From NCBI GenBank assembly GCA_963677395.2, contig OY781965.2:3844001-3908000 (forward strand): 64,000 nt of DNA, given 5' to 3'. Below the pieces are notes generated by a model. It did not search any database and was not told the DNA's origin. It saw only the letters and a list, made by a program, of their open reading frames with translations. Source of the stretch: G963667975 sp963677395. Its GTDB lineage: Bacteria; Bacteroidota; Bacteroidia; Bacteroidales; G963667975. Positions 1 to 9,402 of this stretch are shown one piece after another. Within the stretch, counting starts at the first letter, position 1; every line of letters starts with the position of its first letter. The position numbers and the translations under genes were made by a program.

Positions 1-206
1 CCTTTAAAAGCTTTCATAAACATGAAATAGGTAGCTTCATTCTTATTCATGAAGTTTTGATTTGTTACTTCCATTCCATCGTTTACTGTTACAAAGGCAT
101 TAATAATTTCTACCGAAACGTTGAGGGCAAGGAGCGCCGTCAACACAAGGTACATCATGCCTATCATTTTTTGCCTCGGGGTCTCCGGGCAATTTGTTGC
201 TCCCAT
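1..206 (-). CDS. gldM: T9SS motor protein GldM, N-terminal fragment (runs off the window)
   Basis: Reading right to left from an ATG at 204-206, the frame is open to the window edge. The N-terminus starts MGATNCPETPRQKMIGMMYL and continues into one hydrophobic helix, which is the characteristic GldM/PorM start (short cytoplasmic tail, one inner-membrane helix, then a large periplasmic part). In T9SS, GldM forms the periplasmic shaft turned by the GldL ring. Only about 68 codons are in view. It lies 65 bp downstream of gldL in the same direction, the usual gldK-gldL-gldM order. The partial state is caused by the window boundary; there is no sign of a broken gene. Confidence 0.93.
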   Translation of the reverse strand, partial: MGATNCPETPRQKMIGMMYLVLTALLALNVSVEIINAFVTVNDGMEVTNQNFMNKNEATYFMFMKAFK

Positions 207-271
207 ATCTTATACCCTTTTAATATTTATTAGATTCATTTACTGTTATGATTACTTTGTTGAACGGGTAA

Positions 272-973
272 TTATTTTGAATTACCTGTGCTCATAGCAG
301 AAAGCATATTACCATAAATATTATTCAGAGCTGATACTTTGCGAGCAAGAGCATCCACTTCTTCTTTGTATTTGAGAGTATTTTCATAAGATTCTTGCAA
401 CTGACCTACAAATTGCTCCATGTTATTCTGAACTTTTGTAGTTGTTTCCATATGAACATTAGCAGCTTGTAACTGAAGTTCATAGATAGAGTTCATAGAA
501 GCTAATTTTTCGGCTGAGCTTTTGAGTGTGCTTGCATAAGCTTCAGAAGCTTTCGCTGCATCTGTAACTGTTACCAGTGAAGACGCTGTATCACTTAAAT
601 TTCTCAGACCTTTACCCAAGCTATCAATCAATTCAGGACCAATTTTAGCATCTTCGAGCATTTTGTCTAATTGCTGAGTTGGAGTAGCACCTTTACCAGC
701 CACTGCTTTCTTTTCTTTTTTAGGAGCTTCTTCCATACCTGCTAATTCAGGATAAACCAGACTCCAATCATATTCAACGTGTAATGGTTCGAACGCTGAA
801 AAGAAGAAAATGATCGCTTCAGTACCCAAGCCGCAAATAAGCATAAGATTTGCACCCGGATAGTGGTTAATTTTAAACAAAGCTCCGATAATTACAACGG
901 AAGCACCCCAACCGTAAAGTTTTGCCATGAATTGTTTGTAACCCTTACTTCTGACAATGTTGTTTAAACCCAT
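272..973 (-). CDS. gldL: T9SS inner-membrane motor subunit GldL/PorL
   Basis: This 233-residue protein has two closely spaced transmembrane helices near the N-terminus (about residues 20-35 and 43-60), joined by a short loop with a HYPG motif. The remaining two thirds are cytoplasmic and helical. Glu52 sits inside the second helix and is the likely proton-carrying glutamate known from GldL of the GldLM rotary motor; that assignment is inferred from position. GldL and GldM convert proton flow into rotation that powers type IX secretion. It is the third gene of the minus-strand run porP-gldK-gldL-gldM, 58 bp after gldK. Length and topology match the family. Confidence 0.95.
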   Translation of the reverse strand: MGLNNIVRSKGYKQFMAKLYGWGASVVIIGALFKINHYPGANLMLICGLGTEAIIFFFSAFEPLHVEYDWSLVYPELAGMEEAPKKEKKAVAGKGATPTQQLDKMLEDAKIGPELIDSLGKGLRNLSDTASSLVTVTDAAKASEAYASTLKSSAEKLASMNSIYELQLQAANVHMETTTKVQNNMEQFVGQLQESYENTLKYKEEVDALARKVSALNNIYGNMLSAMSTGNSK

Positions 974-1031
974 AATAGATCGCTGTTTTTGTGTTAATGA
1001 TTAAACTTATTGTTGTTTAGAAAATTTGCTG

Positions 1032-2411
1032 TTAGTTATATACGTTTGAAGCAGTACTTGGATTATCACCCTTCTTACGTCCTAGGTACGTTTGAACACA
1101 ACGGAATCCTACATAAGATTTTCCTGTATCCTGATACTCGTATGAACGTGCATTAACCTGCATATAATATCCAAAATCTTTCCATGAACCACCACGTAAT
1201 ACTTTGCGTTTCATCAATGGAGGATCGTTTTCACTTGCATTGTATTGATATGCAGGATTCAAATCATGTGTAAAGCTATACGCTGACTCTTCAAATGCAT
1301 CTGAGCACCATTCTGCAACGTTTCCTGACATATCATACAATCCAAAGTCATTTGGAGAATAGTGACCAACAACCACAGTTTGAGCACCGCCATCATCAAT
1401 ATAATTTCCACGTAATGGTTTGTAGTTTCCTAAGAAGCAACCATTAGAGTTACGGATATACGGACCACCCCATGGATATGGACTTAATTGCATACCACCG
1501 CGTGCTGCCCATTCCCATTCTGCTTCAGTTGGTAAACGAAAATCATTTACATATGGAGTTTCTTCTTCTTCAAGATAACTATTCATTAAGTTTGTTCTCC
1601 ATATACAGAACGCAGTTGCCTGTTTCCAGCTTACTCCTACAACAGGATAGTTGTCATAGATTGGATGCCAGAAATATGATTTTGTCATTGGGTCATTAAA
1701 TGAATACGTAAAGTCATGTATCCAGCAGAGAGTATCGGGATAAACATTAATTACTTCTTTGCGAATATAAACTGAACGATCTTTCATCCCTTGCGGACGG
1801 TTATTGAAAGAACCAAGCTCAGATTTTCCGGGTTGAGTGAAATCTTTTGCTGCTGCTGCGTGTAAATCAATCCATTGATAAACGTAATTTAATTTACGGG
1901 TATCTATTTCTTTACGACGATAGAAGCGTTCATGTTCGGGCAGATACATATCTTCAAGAGCTTCTTTTGTATCTTCTCCGTCCCATTCAACTTCCGTTGA
2001 CCAATCTACTGTAGGAGGATCAATCGCTTCACCATTTTCATCCTGATCAATCATATAACCTTCTACTCCTGCTTCTCCCAGTTTGGTATGAGCAATAGAG
2101 TCACGAACCCAATATACAAACTGGCGATATTCGTTGTTTGTAATTTCAGTTTCGTCCATGTAAAAAGATTGAACTGTAACAGTTTTCGACTGATATACCA
2201 TTGCATAAGGTACATCCTGATCTCCTGCTCCCATGGTATAGCTACCCAGAGGAATAAAAAGAGTACCGTATGGATCGGGTTGGTAAAATCTGGGGCGATC
2301 TTCCACGCCTAAGAGTTCTCCATTCCCGGTGTTGCCACAACTGCCCAATAATAATATTAGGGTCAGATAGCCAAGAACTCGCTTCATATTGCTTTTGGAT
2401 TTGTGATTCAT
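1032..2411 (-). CDS. gldK: T9SS outer-membrane-associated lipoprotein GldK/PorK
   Basis: The 459-residue product carries a lipoprotein signal with lipobox LLGSC (Cys25 from the first Met; a Met at residue 9 is an equally good start). The rest is a formylglycine-generating-enzyme (FGE/SUMF1-like) fold, shown by GNVAEWCSDAF and by the C-terminal block RVLRGGSWKD ... YVGFRCV. In T9SS, GldK/PorK is a lipoprotein that forms a ring with GldN/PorN under the outer membrane; the FGE-like domain is thought to be structural there. It lies between the porP-like gene (62 bp upstream) and gldL. GldN should follow gldM beyond the window. Confidence 0.94.
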   Translation of the reverse strand: MNHKSKSNMKRVLGYLTLILLLGSCGNTGNGELLGVEDRPRFYQPDPYGTLFIPLGSYTMGAGDQDVPYAMVYQSKTVTVQSFYMDETEITNNEYRQFVYWVRDSIAHTKLGEAGVEGYMIDQDENGEAIDPPTVDWSTEVEWDGEDTKEALEDMYLPEHERFYRRKEIDTRKLNYVYQWIDLHAAAAKDFTQPGKSELGSFNNRPQGMKDRSVYIRKEVINVYPDTLCWIHDFTYSFNDPMTKSYFWHPIYDNYPVVGVSWKQATAFCIWRTNLMNSYLEEEETPYVNDFRLPTEAEWEWAARGGMQLSPYPWGGPYIRNSNGCFLGNYKPLRGNYIDDGGAQTVVVGHYSPNDFGLYDMSGNVAEWCSDAFEESAYSFTHDLNPAYQYNASENDPPLMKRKVLRGGSWKDFGYYMQVNARSYEYQDTGKSYVGFRCVQTYLGRKKGDNPSTASNVYN

Positions 2412-2473
2412 CTCTGCCTGTTTATTCCTTACTTTTCCTTATTCTACGTTAAAATGCCCGTTGAGGTTACGAT

Positions 2474-3481
2474 TTATCTGAATTTTCTGGTATTACCATA
2501 TTTGGTAAAGGTTGGTGGAATTACGATTTTGAAGCAATAACGTGCAAATACTTCAAACGTTCCACTACTCTTGTCTTTTCCAGAAAGTTTGGATGTGGTT
2601 AAATCGTATGATACTCCTAATTTCAGACCTGTTGCATTATCGTTATTTGCCTGAAGAAGATTAACACCTGCTATTAATGAAATCGCATCCTGAACACGAT
2701 AGTTTAACCCGCCAAAAAATTGATTTTGATATTCCATTAATGCCGAAACATCATATTGAGCTGAAACCAAGTCAGTTTTTACTAAAAGAGATGGTAGCAA
2801 AACAAATGATGGATTGTTAGGTAATACATACTCATAACCTCCCGTTAACCAAAATGTCCGTTTCAATTTTACGCCTGTTTTCTTTGCATCACCTTGTGAT
2901 TCTGCTAACTGAGAAGCCGATAAGCCTACATAAAACTTCTGGGGAACTTTATAAAAAGCCCCAAAACTAAAATCAGTGATAAAATCACTTTGAATATTTT
3001 TACCAGTTATAATTGGATCAGTAGGATCTATACCTTTTAACTTCGAAAAATCAAGCTTCTTATTTAAGAAACTCACTCCTGCTCCAATCCCTAAAGTTCC
3101 GGTTCCAACATTCACGTGATAAGAATAATTAAGTTTGACACCTATATTCTTTTCAAAACCAATGTTATCCATAAGAACAACCCCCCCAAGACCACCATGC
3201 AAAAACCGAATGGGAGCATCTAAGGAAAATAGTGCTGTTTTTGGCGTAACAGATTGACCTGATGGGTCGTCAAAACCCATCCATTGCGTTCTGCCAAATA
3301 AGTTTAAACAAATAGGCCCATTAATCCCCGCATAACCGGGATTATAAGACATGTTGTTAAACATGTACTGCGTGAACTGAGCTTCCTGCTGTGCCCTTAG
3401 GGGCAGAAATCCTGCTAGTACGAACAGAATCAGGAAGATAACCAGTTTGTTTCTCATATGTAGGCGGGTTGGTTGATTCAT
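2474..3481 (-). CDS. PorP/SprF family type IX secretion membrane protein
   Basis: This is a 335-residue outer-membrane beta-barrel protein with a signal peptide ending in PLRAQ. The hallmark PorP/SprF start QFTQYMFNNMSYNPGYAG follows directly. Family members act with the GldKLMN machinery, probably recruiting or anchoring cargo at the outer membrane. A Met at residue 9 gives a more usual signal peptide, so the start may be at about 3457. It is the first gene of the gld run; a promoter-like pair lies about 170-200 bp upstream. The coding strand has seven consecutive G (seven C on the plus strand from 3181), a possible slippage site. Whether it is the true PorP or one of several SprF paralogues cannot be told here. 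Confidence 0.88.
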   Translation of the reverse strand: MNQPTRLHMRNKLVIFLILFVLAGFLPLRAQQEAQFTQYMFNNMSYNPGYAGINGPICLNLFGRTQWMGFDDPSGQSVTPKTALFSLDAPIRFLHGGLGGVVLMDNIGFEKNIGVKLNYSYHVNVGTGTLGIGAGVSFLNKKLDFSKLKGIDPTDPIITGKNIQSDFITDFSFGAFYKVPQKFYVGLSASQLAESQGDAKKTGVKLKRTFWLTGGYEYVLPNNPSFVLLPSLLVKTDLVSAQYDVSALMEYQNQFFGGLNYRVQDAISLIAGVNLLQANNDNATGLKLGVSYDLTTSKLSGKDKSSGTFEVFARYCFKIVIPPTFTKYGNTRKFR

Positions 3482-3648
3482 GATTACAAGCCGCTAAAAT
3501 AATAAATTCGTTGATAAAACCCACATTTTTCCCGCATTATATTACATTGGTCAGGAAGAAAAATACTCCGGTTAATCGTAATATTCTAATATCCAATCAA
3601 TTACTAAATATGTTGCATGTAAAAATGTGTTGATTTTTCTTTGGATGG

Positions 3649-3679
3649 CAAAAATAAGAAAATTTCTGATTCATACAAC
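3649..3679 (-). promoter_or_regulatory. Bacteroidota-type promoter for the porP-gldKLM operon
   Basis: On the minus strand, TATTTTTG (3649-3656) fits the -7 consensus TAnnTTTG. A GTTG at 3676-3679 stands 19 bp further upstream as a -33 element. Transcription would start near 3643 and leave a leader of about 160 nt before the porP-like gene. It is back to back with the plus-strand promoter at 3709-3740. Confidence 0.5.
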
Positions 3680-3708
3680 TTTAACAATTTTTTAAGAAAG
3701 TTAATAAA

Positions 3709-3740
3709 TTTGAAGATCCACGTTTAATTCACTAGTTTTG
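3709..3740 (+). promoter_or_regulatory. Bacteroidota-type promoter for the yitT pair
   Basis: TTTG at 3709-3712 and TAGTTTTG at 3733-3740 are separated by 20 bp, matching the TTTG/TAnnTTTG promoter of Bacteroidota. The first YitT gene begins 68 bp downstream. The rest of the 327-bp divergent spacer (3482-3808) shows no other gene. Confidence 0.6.
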
Positions 3741-3808
3741 CATTTTAAATTTGTGTTTCAGATTCTATAAGCACAGAATACTGATTATCAAACACTAATA
3801 AATCCACT

Positions 3809-4765
3809 ATGGCTTTTGTTACCAAAGAAAAACTATTCTCCAAGAGATGGTTTATTGCATATAGCTTAATTGTTTTAGGCGCATTTATTATTTCTGTAGG
3901 ATTTGTTTTTTTTATTATCCCCTATAATTTTGTTCCAGGTGGTGCTTTCGGAATTGGTATTGCGGTTCATCATCTAACTTTAGGAATGATTTCTCCCTTA
4001 TTTTCTCCTGATGGAGGTTTTCCAATTGGTCTTTTTGGGTTGCTTTTTAATATTCCACTTACATTAATCGGATTAAAAATTTTAGGACCACGTTTCGGTG
4101 TTAAAACTATCACCAGCATGGTTCTAATCTCTGTATTCATGGATATTCTTACGCTGATTACAGGCGGTTCCGATCCAACAAAACTGCTTAACGGAACGAT
4201 AAACCTTGTGGGTCAAGAACTTCTGGCTGCAATTTTTGGAGGGGTTTTGATTGGTATTGGATTAGGGTTTATCTACAAAGCCCGGGCAACCTCAGGTGGA
4301 AGTGATATTATCTCGATGATTTTTGCCAAATATGTCCACATACCTATAGGCCAATTGATGATTTATATTGACTCTGTTATTGTTGTTCTGGGATTGATTG
4401 TTTTCAAAGACTGGAAGATTCCTCTCTATTCCTGGATCGTAATTTTTATTTCCGGAAAAGTTATGGATACTGTTTTACAGGGAATTAGTTATGAAAAAAC
4501 ACTTTTCATTATCTCTGATAAATATAATGAAATACGCGATAATATAATTACAGACCTCAACCGTGGAGGCACATATATTCCAGGAAATGGAATGTATAAC
4601 AATGCTGAAAAAAAAATCATTTTCACTGTTGTAAACCGGAGAGAGTTGGCAATGCTGGAAGAATTTATCCATCAGATTGATCCGGATGCTTTCCTGACAG
4701 TTATGGATGCAAATGAGATTCTGGGAAAAGGGTTTAAGTCACTAAAAGATAAAATAAGCGAATAA
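3809..4765 (+). CDS. YitT family membrane protein (first of a tandem pair)
   Basis: The 318-residue protein has about five or six transmembrane segments in the first 220 residues (glycine-rich, with VPGGAFGIGI and ATSGGSDIISMI motifs) and a soluble C-terminal DUF2179 domain containing RGGTYIPGNGMY and the ending GKGFKSLKDKISE. This is the YitT (DUF161 plus DUF2179) layout. The function is not established; the C-terminal domain is thought to bind a small ligand. It overlaps the next gene by one base (TAATG), so the two are translationally coupled. The two proteins are close paralogues with identical C-terminal motifs, indicating a tandem duplication. Confidence 0.9.
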   Translation: MAFVTKEKLFSKRWFIAYSLIVLGAFIISVGFVFFIIPYNFVPGGAFGIGIAVHHLTLGMISPLFSPDGGFPIGLFGLLFNIPLTLIGLKILGPRFGVKTITSMVLISVFMDILTLITGGSDPTKLLNGTINLVGQELLAAIFGGVLIGIGLGFIYKARATSGGSDIISMIFAKYVHIPIGQLMIYIDSVIVVLGLIVFKDWKIPLYSWIVIFISGKVMDTVLQGISYEKTLFIISDKYNEIRDNIITDLNRGGTYIPGNGMYNNAEKKIIFTVVNRRELAMLEEFIHQIDPDAFLTVMDANEILGKGFKSLKDKISE

Positions 4766-5661
4766 TGATAAAACTGCAAAGCGATGAGATTTTTACCCGA
4801 AAATGGTTTCGGGATTATGGATTAATTGCCATCGGAACTCTCTTTATTTCTGTGGGATATGTTTTTTTTATGTCTCCTTATAAAATTGTTCCGGGAGGTA
4901 TCTACGGGATTTCTATTGTACTTCATCACACGTTCGGGCTTCCATTGGGGCTAACCGCATTATTTTTCAATATTCCGCTTACCATTATCGGAACAAAATT
5001 ACTAGGACCACGCTTTGGCGCAAAAACAGTTGTGGGTTTCATTTTAACATCTATTTATGTTGATTCCCTGAGCTATTTTTTCGGAGATGATTTTTTGAAA
5101 CTGGGGGATGATGTTTTGCTTGCATCCATTTTTGGAGGTGTAATTATCGGGATTGGAGTAGGCATCATGTTCAAATCAAAAGCTACCAGCGGTGGTACAG
5201 ATGTTGTGGCTATGATCTTATGCAAATACACCAGGCGTCAGCTAGGACAACTGATGATGATTGTTGATTCATGCATTGTTTTGATTGGGTTGGCTGTGTT
5301 TGGCGACTGGAAAATTCCTCTCTACTCATGGATTACCATTTTCACGATGGGAAAAGTGATTGATGTTGTTTTACAGGGAATTAATTATGATAAGGCCTTG
5401 CTGATTATTTCGGAAAAGCACGAAGAAATTCGTCGTAAAATTATTGATGATTTGAACCGCGGAGGAACTTATATCAACGGCACAGGGCTTTTTAACGGAA
5501 AAGATCGTAAGATCATCTACACTGTAGTGAATCGTCGTGAGCTTGCCATTCTGGAAGAGTTTATCAGCGAAATTGATGACAATGCTTTTTTAACTGTTTT
5601 AGATGCAAGTGAGATTCTGGGTAAAGGATTTAAATCACTCAAAGACAAAATTTCTGACTAA
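4765..5661 (+). CDS. YitT family membrane protein (second of a tandem pair)
   Basis: This 298-residue protein is a paralogue of the preceding gene. It has the same multi-helix membrane part with the ATSGGTDVVAMI motif, and a C-terminal DUF2179 domain with RGGTYINGTGLF and the identical GKGFKSLKDKIS ending. It is about 20 residues shorter, mainly in the loops between the first helices. Its ATG uses the last base of the upstream stop codon. A strong hairpin terminator follows 33 bp after the stop. Transport substrate or ligand unknown; a paired, possibly heteromeric function is only inference from coupling and similarity. Confidence 0.9.
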   Translation: MIKLQSDEIFTRKWFRDYGLIAIGTLFISVGYVFFMSPYKIVPGGIYGISIVLHHTFGLPLGLTALFFNIPLTIIGTKLLGPRFGAKTVVGFILTSIYVDSLSYFFGDDFLKLGDDVLLASIFGGVIIGIGVGIMFKSKATSGGTDVVAMILCKYTRRQLGQLMMIVDSCIVLIGLAVFGDWKIPLYSWITIFTMGKVIDVVLQGINYDKALLIISEKHEEIRRKIIDDLNRGGTYINGTGLFNGKDRKIIYTVVNRRELAILEEFISEIDDNAFLTVLDASEILGKGFKSLKDKISD

Positions 5662-5693
5662 CGAAAGTGACAAAACAATCGATTTCAAGCACT

Positions 5694-5738
5694 TAAAAAA
5701 CAAAGGAGGCCTTCGTTCAAAAGCCTCCTTTGTTTTTT
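5694..5738. terminator. Bidirectional rho-independent terminator
   Basis: AAAAAACAAAGGAGGC (ending 5710) is perfectly complementary to GCCTCCTTTGTTTTTT (from 5723), with a 12-base loop. Because the stem is flanked by A on the left and T on the right, it can end transcription in both directions, serving the yitT pair from the left and rseP from the right. Confidence 0.88.
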
Positions 5739-5754
5739 TATTGATTCTAAATTC

Positions 5755-7071
5755 TTATTTAAATAGCTTCAGAAGATCATTTCCATTTGCAAAAATCAGC
5801 AGGCTAAACAGAATTACCATTCCGATAACCTGAGCATATTCGAGAAACTTATCGCTGGGTTTGCGCCCGGTAATCATTTCGAAAAGCAAAAATAGCACAT
5901 GACCGCCATCTAAAGCCGGAATAGGCAGTATATTCATAAAAGCAAGAATTACGGAAAGAAGTGCTGTCATATTCCAGAAAATTTGCCAATCCCATACTTT
6001 TGGGAATAATCCGCCAATGGTTCCAAATCCGCCAACCTGCTTTGCTCCTTCTTTCGAGAATACCAGTTTCAGACTTTTTACATATCCACCCAAGGTTTCA
6101 AATCCCTGAGAAATCCCAGCAGGAATTGATTCAAAAAATCCATACTCAATATGTTTTACATCAAAGAAATGGATTGGAGATTTTGGTTGAATACCAACTT
6201 TTGCATCTTCGGTCGGAGTGAGTTCTTTTTCAAGATATTGGCCATTACGATAAAAGCCCATCCTGATTTTTTTACTGGCGTAAGGTTTTAGCTTATCTGC
6301 AAAATCCGTGTACATTCCAAAAGGAACTCCATTGATTGAAACGATACTGTCTCCTGCTTGTATTCCTGCTTTTGCTGCCGGATTTCCATCTATAATTTTT
6401 TCGGCTACAAACGGAAAACGAGGTTCTAAATAAAATTTTTCTCCTGAAGCAAGAATTTTCTTCGTCCCATCATGAGGAATATTGACAATTGAACGTTGTC
6501 CATTCCGCTCAATTTCAACACTTTTTACATTTCCCAACAGGATATTTCTTGAAAGATCACTAATTTCTTCGACTTCTTTTCCATCAGCAAGAATGATTTT
6601 ATCTCCGTTTTGGAATCCAAATCCTTTCGCTACTTCGTTGAAATGATAGCCCCAGGTTGCATTCTTTACCGGCAAATAATCACTACCCCAGGTAAACAGT
6701 ATCATAGAATAGATAATCAGTGCAAGTATAAAATTGACTACAACTCCTCCAATCATAATAAACAAGCGTTGCCAGGCCGGTTTTGAGCGGAATTCCCACG
6801 GCTGTGGTTCTAGTTTCAACTGCTCTTTATCCATTGATTCGTCAATCATCCCGGATATTTTCACATAACCACCCAATGGTAACCAGCCAATCCCATATTC
6901 TGTATCGCCAATTTTCTTTTTAAACAATGAAAACCAAGGGTTAAAGAAGAGATAGAATTTTTCGACACGCGTTTTAAAAATCCGGGCAAAAACGAAGTGT
7001 CCCATCTCATGTAAAACTACAAGTATTGAAAGGCTGAGAATCAGTCCTAATCCTTGAATAACATATTCCAT
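5755..7071 (-). CDS. rseP: RIP (site-2) zinc metalloprotease RseP
   Basis: The 438-residue membrane protein has the zinc motif HEMGH at residues 21-25 in the first transmembrane helix and the second signature NILPIPALDGG near the C-terminus, which supplies the third metal ligand. Two PDZ regions lie between: a degenerate one around GDKIILADGKEV and a good one around AKAGIQAGDSIVSING. RseP cleaves transmembrane substrates inside the membrane, for example anti-sigma factors and leftover signal peptides. It is the last gene of the minus-strand run peptidase-dxr-rseP, a Bacteroidota arrangement that places it next to isoprenoid synthesis. It starts 33 bp after dxr. Confidence 0.95.
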   Translation of the reverse strand: MEYVIQGLGLILSLSILVVLHEMGHFVFARIFKTRVEKFYLFFNPWFSLFKKKIGDTEYGIGWLPLGGYVKISGMIDESMDKEQLKLEPQPWEFRSKPAWQRLFIMIGGVVVNFILALIIYSMILFTWGSDYLPVKNATWGYHFNEVAKGFGFQNGDKIILADGKEVEEISDLSRNILLGNVKSVEIERNGQRSIVNIPHDGTKKILASGEKFYLEPRFPFVAEKIIDGNPAAKAGIQAGDSIVSINGVPFGMYTDFADKLKPYASKKIRMGFYRNGQYLEKELTPTEDAKVGIQPKSPIHFFDVKHIEYGFFESIPAGISQGFETLGGYVKSLKLVFSKEGAKQVGGFGTIGGLFPKVWDWQIFWNMTALLSVILAFMNILPIPALDGGHVLFLLFEMITGRKPSDKFLEYAQVIGMVILFSLLIFANGNDLLKLFK

Positions 7072-7104
7072 AGTCTATTTATAAATTTCGTGCAATAATA
7101 CACA

Positions 7105-8253
7105 TTAAATTCTTTCTTTGGCATATCGACGAGTTTCTTTGTCTGTAGCAATGTAATCTTCATACGAAGGGTGCTCTATAAAACTTATTCTCTCCATGCA
7201 TTGTTCAATTACATCTGTCATTTCGAGAAAGCCGATTTTATTACATAAGAATGATTGCACTACCACTTCGTTGGCTGCATTCAAAATACAGGCCGCATTT
7301 CCTCCTTTTCGCAAAGCTTTATATGCCAGACTTAAACTTCTGAATACCTCGGTATCAGGCTTTTCAAACGTAAGCTGAGGATAATCCATGAATGAGAAAC
7401 GAGGATAATCTGTTTCTAATCTAAAAGGGTAACTCATGGCATATAAAATGGGTAGTTTCATATCGGGCAAACCCATCTGAGCCTTTAACGAACCATCTTT
7501 AAACTGAACCAATGAATGCACAATAGATTGAGGATGAATAATTACATCAATCTGCTCAGGTTCCAGTCCAAAAAGCCATTTTGCTTCAATTACTTCCAGT
7601 CCTTTGTTGACCAGAGTAGCTGAATCGATCGTGATTTTTCGTCCCATTGTCCAATTTGGATGTTTCAGGGCATCTTCTTTCGTCACGGTTTTCAGAAAAT
7701 CGCGATTTTTTCCACGGAAAGGACCTCCGGAAGCAGTAAGCCATATTTTCTCAACCGGGTTATGAAATTCCCCGGCTAAGCATTGAAATATTGCCGAATG
7801 TTCCGAATCAACCGGGTAGAGATTCACCCCTTTTTCCCGGGCAAGTTTGGTTACCAACTCCCCGGCAACCACCAACGTTTCTTTATTTGCAATGGCGATC
7901 TGTTTTCCACATTCAATCGCCTTGAGTGTTGGACGTAAACCTGCAAAACCGACAATCGCCGTAAGTACCATGTCAATTGAGTCAGACTCAACAATCTGTT
8001 CCAGCGAATCATCCCCTGCAAAAACTTTAATATCATGAGAAGTAAGTGCTTCGTTCACTTCTTTGTAAAGTTCAGGAACACCAATCACCACTGAACTGGG
8101 TTGAAATTCTATGGCTTGTTCAATCAGTAATTTTGCGTTGCAATGAGCAGTTAAAACCTCGAGTTCAAAGGCATCAGGATGTTTCCGGATAACCTCAAGA
8201 GCTTGCGTTCCAATGGAGCCGGTTGAGCCTAAAATAGCAATACGTTTTTTCAT
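7105..8253 (-). CDS. dxr: 1-deoxy-D-xylulose-5-phosphate reductoisomerase
   Basis: The 382-residue enzyme begins with the NADPH-binding loop ILGSTGSIGTQAL. It contains the catalytic-domain motifs VDSEHSAIFQ and LTASGGPFRG, and the VIHPQSIVHSLV segment typical of Dxr. It converts 1-deoxyxylulose 5-phosphate into 2-C-methylerythritol 4-phosphate, the committed step of the MEP isoprenoid pathway in the cytoplasm. Length is normal for the family. It sits 9 bp after the M23 peptidase gene and 33 bp before rseP, so the three are likely co-transcribed. Confidence 0.97.
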   Translation of the reverse strand: MKKRIAILGSTGSIGTQALEVIRKHPDAFELEVLTAHCNAKLLIEQAIEFQPSSVVIGVPELYKEVNEALTSHDIKVFAGDDSLEQIVESDSIDMVLTAIVGFAGLRPTLKAIECGKQIAIANKETLVVAGELVTKLAREKGVNLYPVDSEHSAIFQCLAGEFHNPVEKIWLTASGGPFRGKNRDFLKTVTKEDALKHPNWTMGRKITIDSATLVNKGLEVIEAKWLFGLEPEQIDVIIHPQSIVHSLVQFKDGSLKAQMGLPDMKLPILYAMSYPFRLETDYPRFSFMDYPQLTFEKPDTEVFRSLSLAYKALRKGGNAACILNAANEVVVQSFLCNKIGFLEMTDVIEQCMERISFIEHPSYEDYIATDKETRRYAKERI

Positions 8254-8262
8254 TCTACAATC

Positions 8263-9204
8263 TTAGAAAGAGATGTAATCCCGTGGATTTACGGGACTTC
8301 CGTTAAACCATAATTCAAAATGCAAATGCGGACCACTGGTTTGTTCACCACTATTCCCAATAAACGCTACCGGCTCGCCTGCTTTCACATATTCGCCTGC
8401 TTTTTTCAACAAAGCAGAATTGTGTTTATATACTGAAATAAGATTTTGCTGATGCTGAATGGCAATGGTATAGCCTGTTTCTAAAGTCCAGTTTGAAAAG
8501 ATTACCGTACCGTTAAGGATCGATTTAATGGGCTCGTTTTTCTTTCCGGCAACATCCACTCCATAATGCTTTTTAGAAATATTGAATCCATTGATTACCA
8601 TTCCTTTTATTGGAGAAAAAAAGAAAAAGCTGCTCAAGCCTCCGGATGAGGAAGTTTCGACATTGCTGCCTTCGTTCTGAACCGTTAAATCATATTTTCC
8701 CGTATTCTCCATTTCAATACGAAAGAGCGAATCTTCTCTGGAGCGTTTATAATCAACCGTTTTGGGTTTCAGGTTTGTATCTTCAAGGTTTTTCACATCC
8801 TGAATCGGAATTTCTCCTGAAAGAACCATATTCAATGTTTGCAACATTCGATCGCGGTTTTCGACCATCCGTTTCAGAGAGTCGGCACGCAAAGCATTCT
8901 GATACGATTGGCGGGTTAACTCCACGCTGGTATAGCCGGGAATATATTCACGCAGTGGCGTAAACGCGATGATATAAGTAGTGAGCAAAATCAGAATAAT
9001 GGCAAGTGAACCAACCGCAACAAATACATTCAATCGTGACAAACGAAACGAAAATTTTTCGGCAAAATTATCGTCGTCCATAATTACCAGCCGATACTTG
9101 TTTTTCAGCTTAAAAAGCCACTTTTCTTTAAACCACTTTGAGCCAAACATTTTCAGGTTTCTCACTTTTTGAATTTGCAAATATCGGAAATAAGCAAACG
9201 TCAT
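8263..9204 (-). CDS. Membrane-anchored M23 (LytM-type) peptidase
   Basis: The 313-residue product has a basic cytoplasmic N-terminus, one membrane helix at about residues 60-80 (VGSLAIILILLTTYIIAF), a linker, and a C-terminal M23 domain. The zinc-site motifs are HYGVD (His213, Asp217) and HLHFE (His293-His295), all intact, so it should be an active peptidoglycan endopeptidase on the periplasmic side. The first ATG gives an unusual hydrophobic-aromatic extension; a second ATG at 9148-9150 yields 295 residues starting MFGSKW and may be the true start. It heads the operon with dxr and rseP. Confidence 0.9.
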   Translation of the reverse strand: MTFAYFRYLQIQKVRNLKMFGSKWFKEKWLFKLKNKYRLVIMDDDNFAEKFSFRLSRLNVFVAVGSLAIILILLTTYIIAFTPLREYIPGYTSVELTRQSYQNALRADSLKRMVENRDRMLQTLNMVLSGEIPIQDVKNLEDTNLKPKTVDYKRSREDSLFRIEMENTGKYDLTVQNEGSNVETSSSGGLSSFFFFSPIKGMVINGFNISKKHYGVDVAGKKNEPIKSILNGTVIFSNWTLETGYTIAIQHQQNLISVYKHNSALLKKAGEYVKAGEPVAFIGNSGEQTSGPHLHFELWFNGSPVNPRDYISF

Positions 9205-9350
9205 TTATCCTGAAAAGTCGTAAAAAGTGTTAATCGGATGAATTTCAGCAATTTTAAATTTTGAATTTTGCCCTAAAGAGAGCTCCTTAACACAAAAAAA
9301 AACTTTCAAAATCTAACACAATCCACGTACAAAAATCAATCATTTATTAA

Positions 9351-9358
9351 TACATTTG
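9351..9358 (+). promoter_or_regulatory. Promoter -7 box before the OadA-like gene
   Basis: TACATTTG matches TAnnTTTG and lies 44 bp before the start codon. No convincing TTTG was found at the -33 position, so only half of the promoter is supported. Confidence 0.4.
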
Positions 9359-9402
9359 CAAGCAATACCATTCAACAACCAAATAAATCAAAGCAGGCCA
9401 TT

